Shown here: positions 29,826 through 36,715 of the stretch, piece by piece
Position numbering within the stretch: the stretch's first letter is position 1
Layout of the letters: every line of letters starts with the position of its first letter
Source of the DNA: Emiliania huxleyi CCMP1516
Taxonomy: Eukaryota; Haptophyta; Isochrysidales; Noelaerhabdaceae
DNA length: 47,512 nt
Direction of reading: 5' to 3'
Assembly: GCF_000372725.1 (NCBI RefSeq)
Contig: NW_005198921.1
Coordinates: 12,271 to 59,782, forward strand
The notes under the pieces: model-generated
Databases searched by the model: none
What the model saw: only the letters and a program-made list of their open reading frames with translations
What the model was told of the DNA's origin: nothing
Position numbers and translations under genes: made by a program

Positions 29826-30920
29826 ATGATCCCCGCCAAGGGCAGCCTCGCTGCGCTGCGCGCTGCCACCGCTGCTCATGAGGAGAGGCGGGCTGCCGAC
29901 GCGCGAGCCATCGAGGCTGCCGCGTTGGCGCGGGCAGAGGCTGAGCGGGCCGCTGCCTCGGAGCTCAACGCGGCTGCCCGAGCGCTGTCCGATTTTGAGC
30001 AAGAGCTCACGCAAGCTCGACAGAACTTCACGTTGCGAGTAGCGGTGTGCGACACTCTTCAGCTGGACTTGTGCCGCGGGGTTCTCACACGCGTGCCTTG
30101 GCTTGCCGCTGTGATGTCAGCCGAGCAGGTGTTGGCGGATCCCGAGCGTGTGAGGGCGTGGCTTCTCTGGGCCGAGGGTACGGCGGCGGGTTCGACGCAC
30201 CCGACACCGCCCACCCTGCCGACCACGCCAGTCGGGGCGGAGGGCGATCTCGAGCTGGGCTCCGGCGCCTCCGTCTGGGAGCGATGGCGGCGTGTCGTTG
30301 CGACCGAGGCAGCTGAGCAGGAGGGGTCGCGCTCTGCGGCGGCGGAGCCTGCCGCCCCACCCCGCAAGCGCACGCGCAGCGAGTCAGTCACCGAGCCGTT
30401 CGGTTCCGGCCCGGAGAGCGGCACGCCGGACGCTCCCAGCTCCTTCGCTCTTCCGCCGGTCGAAACAGTGACTGTTGACGGGATCGTCTTCAGAAGCTTC
30501 CAGACAGAGGACGCGATGCGGCGCCACCTCTCAGCTAGGGCTCCCCCAGTCGTTGCTGGGGGGCATGAACCACTGGTGGGGAGGTGCTGGGGCGACGTCG
30601 TCTCGGGCGGCGCGCTGGGCTGCGAGGCGCTGCCTCCGCAGGCGTCGAGCTTTCGCGAGAGGTTCTGCGGGGGCTGCCGGCAGCGGGGCGTGTTTGTGCT
30701 CGCGTCGAGGGTGTGCGTGCCCATCGGCGCGGGCTCCGACGAGATCGCCAACCGCCACGGGCGCGGCTTCTGGAACGAGCCGTCCCGAGCCTCGAGCTTG
30801 CCTGCGCACCGCGTCGTGAACCAGACGTCCGACTGCCCGGGCCCGACGCTCGTGATCCTCAAGGACGAGCTTCCGGGCCCGCTGCCCACCTATGTCACAT
30901 CTACTCCTCGTGTCACCTAG
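29826..30920 (+). CDS. Unrecognised protein, shorter member of a tandem paralogue pair
   Basis: A 364-codon frame starting MIPAKGSLAALRAATAAHEE, the same N-terminus as the gene at 31686. Residues ~10-75 are an Ala/Glu/Arg helix predicted to be coiled. LTRVPWLAAVMSAEQVL and DPERVRAWLL are conserved with the paralogue. A basic PPRKRTRSES patch could be a nuclear signal. Residues ~255-350 are the most conserved part: CWGDVVSGGALGCEALPPQA, ERFCGGCRQRGVFVLASRV, GFWNEPSRAS, LPAHRVVNQTSDC, LVILKDELPGPLP. The two closely spaced cysteine pairs suggest a metal site, but I know no matching family. The frame diverges from its paralogue right after ELPGPLP and stops ten codons later, so this copy is truncated or continues through an unseen intron. 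An AG-rich acceptor-like sequence precedes the ATG, so a 5' exon may exist. Confidence 0.7.
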   Translation: MIPAKGSLAALRAATAAHEERRAADARAIEAAALARAEAERAAASELNAAARALSDFEQELTQARQNFTLRVAVCDTLQLDLCRGVLTRVPWLAAVMSAEQVLADPERVRAWLLWAEGTAAGSTHPTPPTLPTTPVGAEGDLELGSGASVWERWRRVVATEAAEQEGSRSAAAEPAAPPRKRTRSESVTEPFGSGPESGTPDAPSSFALPPVETVTVDGIVFRSFQTEDAMRRHLSARAPPVVAGGHEPLVGRCWGDVVSGGALGCEALPPQASSFRERFCGGCRQRGVFVLASRVCVPIGAGSDEIANRHGRGFWNEPSRASSLPAHRVVNQTSDCPGPTLVILKDELPGPLPTYVTSTPRVT

Positions 30921-31685
30921 TCATGGTCCTCGCTTCCCTGCCCGGTCTCCGAGTCCTGCGCCTCGCCTGAGTCCTCGTCCAAGTTCGAGTAGTCCTCTCC
31001 TCGTCTTCGTCCTCGTCTTCGTCCTCTTCGTCGATCTCGTCGAGCCGGGTGGCTCCTGGCCCGTCCCGGCCGTGACGCTGGGGCCGACTTGCTAAGCGGG
31101 CGGGGAGACGGACCGCCAGCTCTGCTGCTGCCTGTGCTGCCCGTAGTCCTCGCCTGCGAGCGAGTGCCCTTTGCGGGGCTGTCGCTCAGAGAGCGGGTGT
31201 CGCCACGGCCGTCTTCTTATCTGGTTTGTGGTCTGCGCGCTGCGCTGCGCTGCGCGTCTCGAGGCGCGCCGCAACACAGCCCGTGTAAATGGGGTAATGG
31301 ATAAACCAAGCATCCCCGATGGCCGGGGGGATGTCACATGGCCCCGGGGTGGCCGTGGGCACGCAGGGGGCGCCGCTACGGGCCGCTGCGGCGCCCATTC
31401 TATTTCGAAGAATGCCATTCTGGAATATAGAATGTAGGTCTGAGACCGTTCACAGCCGAGTGCGGAACAATGTGTGTCTCGCATCACTTGCTTAATTGTC
31501 GACGGGGTTGCCCTGTGCCTCGTCTGGCCAAGTCTACGTACGTCCGAAATTTAATGTTAGGAGTGAGGACCTTAGACCAACAAGTTTCTTCCATTGTACG
31601 ATAAAACGGCCACGTGTCTGCGAGAGGTGGGGGCGGATCTCGGCACTTGCACTTGATTGTCGCCCTTGCGGGTTGTACTCAGGCG
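30921..31685. other. Spacer between tandem paralogues
   Basis: C/T-rich start (TCCTCGTCTTCGTCCTCGTC-type tract near 30975-31040), then mixed sequence with no supported gene. A short motif, TTAATGTTAGGAGTGAG, at about 31551-31567 recurs at about 46295-46311 upstream of the membrane-protein gene and could be a shared promoter or transcript-start element. TACGTAC-like bases sit just before it in both places. Confidence 0.4.
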
Positions 31686-33692
31686 ATGATCCCCGCGCCG
31701 GGCAGCCTCGTCGCGCTGCGGCAAGCCGCCGCTGCTCACCAGCGTGCCGAAGAGGAGAGGCTGGCCGCCGCCTTGGAGCGGGAGGCGGCGAAGGTCAGGG
31801 AGCTGGAGGAGCTGGTCGCGGCTGCCAAAGAGCTGACCGATGTGGAGCAAGACCTCGAGCAGCTCCGCAGCGAGTACGCCACGCGCCGCGAACTTCACAG
31901 CGCTGCGCTGCTCGCAGTATGCCGCAAAGCGATCACACGCGTGCCTCGGCTCGCTGCTGTGATGACAGCCGAGCAGGCGTTGGAAGATCCCGAGCGTGTG
32001 CTGGCGTGGCTTCTCAGCGCGGCGGGCACGGCGCATCCGACAGCGCCTGCTGCGGGCTTGATTCCCCCGACACCGCCCACCCTGCCGGCCACACCGGTCG
32101 CGACGATAGGGGGCGCCCTCGAGCTGGGCTCTGGCGCGTCCCTCTGGCAGCGAGGGCAGCGCTCCGTCTCGACCGAGGCAGCTGAGCAGGCGGAGGAGGG
32201 TTCGTGCTCTGGGGCGGCGGCGCCTTCGCGGTGCCCAGGGCTGATGGAAGAGGCGAGGCCCCCGGCCCGCGAGGCCGCCAGCTCCGACGCTCCACCCCCG
32301 AAGCGCACGCGCTACACGGAGACGTGCTGGGGCGACGTCGTCTCGGGCGGCGCGCTGGGCTGCGAGGCGCTGCCTCCGCAGGCGTCGAGGGCCGCCTTTC
32401 GCGAGAGGTTCTGCGGGGGCTGCCGGCAGCGGGGCGTGTTTGTGCCGGCGTCGAGGGTGCGCATGCCCATCGGCGCGGGCTCCGACGAGATCGCCAACCG
32501 CCACGGGCGCGGCTTCTGGAACGAGCCGTCCCGAGCCTCGCGCTTGCCTGCGCACCGCGTCGTGAACCAGACATCCGACTGCTCGGGCCCGACGCTCGTG
32601 ATCCTCAAGGACGAGCTTCCGGGCCCGCTGCCCGGCCTGGCCGAGGCCGCCGCGCTGTCCACCTCCGGCGGCTGGGTCGCCTTCACGGTCGGCCGCACGC
32701 TCAGGAGCGAGGTGGCTCTGCCGTCGGCCGTTGCGATTCCTCTCTCGCCGCCCCCGCCGCCCGAGCGCGACACCCCTGAGGCTCGCACCGCATCAGCCGA
32801 GGGGCGTGTCGAGGGGTTTGCGGCGGCGGCGCAGGCGGGCGAGGCGTCTGGGTCTGCGTTGGAGGCCGGCCTCGAGCCCTTCCTCGCGGAGATCTCGCTC
32901 GCTCTCGGCCCGCTCGCCGAGGCCGGCGCGCCGCCGCCGCCGGGGCCCGGCGAGATGACGTGGCACTTCGGGGGCGGCAGCCCCATCGACGACCTGCTTC
33001 TCTCTGGCTCCGCGACACCGCCGCTGCTGCAGACGCGCCCGACTCCGGCGGCAAGCGTGCCGCCGCCCTCCATGCCGCCTTCGCCGCCGGCCATGCACAT
33101 CCCACTGCGTCTGGACGTGATGCAGAGCAAGCCGGTCCAGCTCTCGCTCGCCCTTTTGGTGATGGTCGCCGCTCGTCTGGCCGAGCTCGACACCACCAAC
33201 CCCACCGCCTTCATCGTTGCCGCGGGCTTCGGATTGCTGGCCCTCGCCAACCTGGCACAGGCCTCGCCTCGCTGTCTCGCGCACGCGATGGCCCTGGTTC
33301 TCGCGTGCGCCCCGACTCTGCGTCTTGTCAGCGTCCTTGTCCGCTCGCCGGAAGCGTTGGCCCGTGAGCTCGACACGTTCGCAGGCGTTGGGCGGTGCAT
33401 CACCACGATGGCTGCAGCGACCGGCGCCGCTCTCGGAGCGCTGCCACCCTCTGCCCTCCCTCCGACCCGCAAGCTGCTCGCAGTGGGATACTGCGCTTGC
33501 GTGCAGATGTGCGTCGCTTTGATCCTCCGTGTCCGCACGGGCGACGAGCGCGCGCCTCCCTTTCAGCTGCTGCACATCGTCCTCCCCTTCCTCGCGTCGT
33601 TCCTCGCGGCCCATGCAGCTTCGCGCAGCAGCGTCGGGCAGAACGTGGCGCGGCGGGGCTACTCCATGCGGCTCGCCTGCGATGAATGCTAG
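31686..33692 (+). CDS. Unrecognised protein with coiled N-terminus, cysteine-rich core and membrane helices
   Basis: A 668-codon frame from ATG 31686 (MIPAPGSLVALRQAAAAH). GTG at 31614 would add 24 codons and is disfavoured. The N-terminal coiled coil (residues ~15-75), the PPPKRTRYTE basic patch and the ~95-residue core (CWGDVVSGGALGC ... ILKDELPGPLP) are shared with the gene at 29826. Unlike that copy, it continues through a Pro/Ala-rich linker into a hydrophobic C-terminus with about four to five membrane spans: LSLALLVMVAARLAEL, AFIVAAGFGLLALANL, AMALVLACAPTLRLVSVLV, LLAVGYCACVQMCVALIL and LLHIVLPFLASFLAAHA. It ends RLACDEC. A coiled and basic cytosolic head on a membrane anchor is the visible plan; a role in membrane-tethered regulation is a guess. 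No Pfam family comes to mind. Confidence 0.75.
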   Translation: MIPAPGSLVALRQAAAAHQRAEEERLAAALEREAAKVRELEELVAAAKELTDVEQDLEQLRSEYATRRELHSAALLAVCRKAITRVPRLAAVMTAEQALEDPERVLAWLLSAAGTAHPTAPAAGLIPPTPPTLPATPVATIGGALELGSGASLWQRGQRSVSTEAAEQAEEGSCSGAAAPSRCPGLMEEARPPAREAASSDAPPPKRTRYTETCWGDVVSGGALGCEALPPQASRAAFRERFCGGCRQRGVFVPASRVRMPIGAGSDEIANRHGRGFWNEPSRASRLPAHRVVNQTSDCSGPTLVILKDELPGPLPGLAEAAALSTSGGWVAFTVGRTLRSEVALPSAVAIPLSPPPPPERDTPEARTASAEGRVEGFAAAAQAGEASGSALEAGLEPFLAEISLALGPLAEAGAPPPPGPGEMTWHFGGGSPIDDLLLSGSATPPLLQTRPTPAASVPPPSMPPSPPAMHIPLRLDVMQSKPVQLSLALLVMVAARLAELDTTNPTAFIVAAGFGLLALANLAQASPRCLAHAMALVLACAPTLRLVSVLVRSPEALARELDTFAGVGRCITTMAAATGAALGALPPSALPPTRKLLAVGYCACVQMCVALILRVRTGDERAPPFQLLHIVLPFLASFLAAHAASRSSVGQNVARRGYSMRLACDEC

Positions 33693-33967
33693 ACAGACTG
33701 CGTTACACGCCGCACGCGGCGGAAGCATGGCGGCGCCCGTGCGTTGCGTTGCTAGTCCGCGTCTGGACGGCCGCCGAGCCGTGAGCATGTTGGACTTGCG
33801 CGGCGGCCCTCGGACGTCGCGTAGCACTTCTCTGGTGTGCTTTCGTGCCGGTGAAGCAAGTTTGTCCGTTCCCTGCGTGCTGCGACTGTCGGTTTCTGAC
33901 ATAATTCTGAGACGTTCATGTATCGAGTGTGTGTGTGTGATAGAGGACTACACAGCCGTACACTCAC

Positions 33968-34080
33968 CCCGACACGCGAGCGTTCGCGAGCGGCAGCTGC
34001 ATCGCCCGCCCCACCGCCCAGCTGACGGTCGCGCCCGCCGCGAGTCCGAAGTAGACTCCCGCGACGGCGACGTTGAGCAT
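33968..34080 (-). CDS. Isolated first exon of a small membrane protein
   Basis: On the minus strand, ATG at 34080 opens MLNVAVAGVYFGLAAGATVS, then WAVGRAMQLPLANARVSG. It is a hydrophobic, glycine-rich, membrane-helix-like sequence ending exactly at a consensus GTGAGT donor (33967-33962) in phase 2. No following exon is recognisable before the 3' end of the gene at 31686-33692 on the other strand. The element beginning at 34107 sits 27 bp upstream of the ATG, so the promoter or an earlier exon may have been displaced. The coding call rests on composition plus the splice donor. Confidence 0.4.
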
Positions 34081-34106
34081 CACAGTTCACCCCCCCCTCT
34101 CCTCTT

Positions 34107-35002
34107 TTAAGGTCCTCCGGGCCCCTTTAGGGAGGCAAACCCTGGCCGGCCCCTAGAACCCCAGGTAAGGCCCAGGTGTGGCCTAGGGCATCAGAAGGGA
34201 CCAAGAGGAGTCCAGTCTGAGCCCTAGAGCCCATGTCTTTGCCCCCGAAGGTCGCGTTCAAATGCCCGGAACGGACGTTACAGTGGTGTCCGGCCGGCGC
34301 GATCGGCTCGCTACTGCCTCCAGCAAGGACTCGCTGACTCCCACCCTGTTCGCTGCAGGGACCTAGGCACCTACTGGGCGNNNNNNNNNNNNNNNNNNNN
34401 NNNNNNNNNNNNNNNNNNNNNNNNNNNNNNNNNNNNNNNNNNNNNNNNNNNNNNNNNNNNNNNNNNNNNNNNNNNNNNNNNNNNNNNNNNNNNNNNNNNN
34501 NNNNNNNNNNNNNNNNNNNNNNNNNNNNNNNNNNNNNNNNNNNNNNNNNNNNNNNNNNNNNNNNNNNNNNNNNNNNNNNNNNNNNNNNNNNNNNNNNNNN
34601 NNNNNNNNNNNNNNNNNNNNNNNNNNNNNNNNNNNGAAAATGGGCAAAAACGGGGTGATTTCGGTCATCCGTCAAAATATCTGAAGATCCTAATATAGGA
34701 TGCTCCCCAAACCTTGCTCAGCTGATCCAGCCTGGGGGGAAGGCCAGCCCTGGGCAAAGAAACCAGCACCTCATCAGTCTCTTCCCTGAGCGTCACAGCT
34801 CGGTGATCGCGCCGGCCGGACACCACTGTAACGTCCGTTCCGGGCATTTGAACGCGACCTTCGGGGGCAAAGACATGGGCTCTAGGGCTCAGACTGGACT
34901 CCTCTTGGTCCCTTCTGATGCCCTAGGCCACACCTGGGCCTTACCTGGGGTTCTAGGGGCCGGCCAGGGTTTGCCTCCCTAAAGGGGCCCGGAGGACCTT
35001 AA
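34107..35002. mobile_element. TTAA-flanked element with 194-bp terminal inverted repeats
   Basis: Arms 34111-34304 and 34805-34998 are reverse complements over 194 bp with no difference that I can see, starting GGTCCTCCGGGCCCC. Both ends are directly bordered by TTAA (34107-34110 and 34999-35002), as expected of a target-site duplication made by TTAA-specific (piggyBac-type) transposition. The interior is interrupted by the 255-N gap. The visible interior has no transposase motif, so it is non-autonomous or its coding part lies in the gap. The ends do not resemble the short CCC-type ends of classical piggyBac, so the superfamily is only inferred from TTAA. Confidence 0.82.
34381..34635. other. 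Assembly gap (255 N)
   Basis: A run of 255 unknown bases inside the inverted-repeat element. The long identical arms probably caused the assembly failure, so the true interior length may differ. Confidence 0.99.
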
Positions 35003-36081
35003 AATCCCTGTGTGGTGGCGGCGTGCCGTCCTCCCATCCCTCCTCTCGAGGTTCTCGAGGTGGATATCCTTTGGCCGCGTTGGGTAGCGAGGATTGGTCC
35101 TGTAACCCGAGCCACGGAGGCGTGTTTTCTGGCGGCCGACCGTCAGTGCACGGAGTTGCCACTTCTCCGACTGCCCCGGCTAGTTCCCGAGGTCGTCGGG
35201 TGTGACCCCTTCGTCCCCCGAGACCTAGCGCGGGTGGGTTGGAGGGGGCTCGCCCCGTTCCTTCCCATCGGGCCGCGTGAGCGGCCTCGCCTCGCAGATT
35301 CGTTTTTCGCGCCTGGGTCAGGCGCGCGGGGCATCCCCCGGGTCGCTCGACCAGCGATCCGAAGAGTGGCCGCTATGCGAGGGAAAGAGCGGGGCCCACG
35401 GGGTACGCCTCGTCCGGCCCCCTCCGAGGGGGGAAGGGAATTGTGGGGTCCCCACGGGCGCCTCTCTTCGGCCCTCCCGAGGGGGGGAGGGGAGCAAGGG
35501 GGTGGGGGGGTCGGGGCGGGGGGCAGGGGTCTCGGATTTCATGGGTCTAATACTTGCCTTTCGGGGAGGGGCCTCGGTTACGGCGAGCGCAGTGGCGCGC
35601 GCCCTACGTCTTCCCCTCCTCCCCAGAGGCAGCGAGTAGGCAGCGAGAGGGGGTATCGAGCGCCTATGTATGGTTGTGGTAATGTTGACGGGCGTGGGTG
35701 GTTGGGTGGGCGGGTGGCGGGCGGGAGGGCGGATGGGCGGGAGGGCGGGCGGGTGGGCGGGCGGGAGGGTGGGCGGGCGGGCGGGGCGGGGTTGGTGTCT
35801 AGCGTCAACAGCCGCCGCAGCGCAGCATCAGCAGTAGTAGTGTAGTAGCGGCAGCAGCAGCAGCGTCCTGCGGTGTCTAGCTCTTTCAGTCTCCCTGGTC
35901 CCTCCCTTGACGTCTCTGTTTTCTTTCTTTCTGCTTTCTTTCTGGTGTGCCTGTGATAGTTAGGACTAGCACGCGCCAGTTCGCACCTGTGTCGAGCCTG
36001 TCTGCTAAAAGAAAGAAAGAAAACGGACAACCCAAGGGAGGGATGGGAGGACGGCACGCCGCCACCACACAGGGATTTTAA
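34999..36081. mobile_element. Composite element with 45-bp terminal inverted repeats ending in TTAA
   Basis: Starts TTAAAATCCCTGTGTGG at 34999 and ends with its reverse complement at 36081. The inverted ends match over 45 bp (34999-35043 and 36037-36081). The left TTAA is shared with the right flank of the preceding element. The interior holds repeat R copy 2, a G-rich array (about 35690-35790) and CT-rich tracts, with no transposase. On the right, homology to 3140-3335 continues past TTAA to 36183. The right end may therefore be an internal part of a larger repeat T, so a nested or rearranged pair of repeats is an alternative to a single MITE. Confidence 0.6.
35038..35513. repeat. Dispersed repeat R, copy 2 (inverted relative to copy 1)
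   Basis: Begins CTCTCGAGGTTCTCGAGGTGG and runs as the reverse complement of 29727-29212, ending in the same G-rich sequence (GAGCAAGGGGGTGG). Differences are a ~50-bp deletion near 35245-35270 and scattered substitutions. It starts within the inner edge of the left 45-bp inverted repeat. Confidence 0.82.
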
Positions 36082-36183
36082 GGAGAGGGGTGTGGTGCGC
36101 TAGCCGTCGCCCACCCTTGGGCGTCCGCCTCTTCCTATCTCTCTTCGCAGTCTCTCGCCGATTCTCGCTGCAACCTTCATGCC
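36003..36183. repeat. Dispersed repeat T, copy 2 (inverted relative to copy 1)
   Basis: The reverse complement of 3140-3335, from the AAAGAAAGAAAACGGACAAC end to GCTGCAACCTTCATG. It lacks the 17-bp duplication of copy 1. It spans the right boundary of the 45-bp inverted-repeat element. Confidence 0.78.
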
Positions 36184-36444
36184 ACCTCGCGGTCGTCCCA
36201 CTCTCGTCGTTCTCTCCCTTGTCGCTTCTTCTTCTGTCGCGTCGCTCTCCTCTGCCTCGTTCTGCGACGCCGCCGCCGCCTGCCGGTCCCTTGTTCTCGC
36301 TGCTTCTTGCGCCTTTCGGCGCAGCTCCGTCCTCGGCTGACAACGGGATTTCCACTGGTTCGTCCTCCTCGGAGTCGTTCTCCCCCTCTTCCTTCACCCG
36401 TGCCCAGTGTTGTGCGAGAGAGTCGCTGTAAAATTCTTTCGAGG
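36184..36444 (-). CDS. Possible coding exon, unrecognised
   Basis: The minus-strand frame reads EFYSDSLAQHWARVKEEGEN, DSEEDEPVEIPLSAEDGA, APKGARSSENKGPAGGG, then an Arg/Asp-rich RGERRDRRRSDKGEND tract. It runs directly into repeat T, where the frame continues HEGCSENRRETAKRDRK. The charged composition is consistent with a disordered nuclear protein or a transposon-carried exon. There is no start and no defined splice sites. Low confidence. Confidence 0.3.
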
Positions 36445-36550
36445 CCCGGCCAAGCAGCCGTATTTGAATATCTTGGTGACACGTGTGTTACAGACAGGGG
36501 CTGGGATCCACCCATGAGAGCGCCGCCCATTTTACTCACCTCCGAATTCT

Positions 36551-36596
36551 CGCTACCCAACGCGGCCAAAGGATATCCACCTCGAGAACCTCGAGA
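36551..36596. repeat. Solo end fragment of repeat R flanked by 17-bp direct repeats
   Basis: 46 bp (CGCTACCCAACGCGGCCAAA ... CTCGAGAACCTCGAGA) identical to the end of repeat R. It lies between two exact copies of ACTCACCTCCGAATTCT at 36534-36550 and 36597-36613. The pattern is that of an insertion with a long target-site duplication. Confidence 0.75.
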
Positions 36597-36715
36597 ACTC
36601 ACCTCCGAATTCTTTCGACTGTTGACCGAATGCGTTGCCATTGGCGACGCATTGGCCAAGCAGCCGTGCCGATCAGCCATACGTGCGGCGTTGCTAGCCT
36701 CGCGCCGAAACGGAA

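Noticed and set aside
28834..29829. A 331-codon plus-strand frame containing poly Thr-His
   Set aside because: It is created by the AC microsatellite and repeat R; no natural composition outside those repeats.
34111..34998. rRNA or tRNA array as the cause of the assembly gap
   Set aside because: No rRNA core or tRNA arm sequence is present; the identical inverted arms explain the gap adequately.
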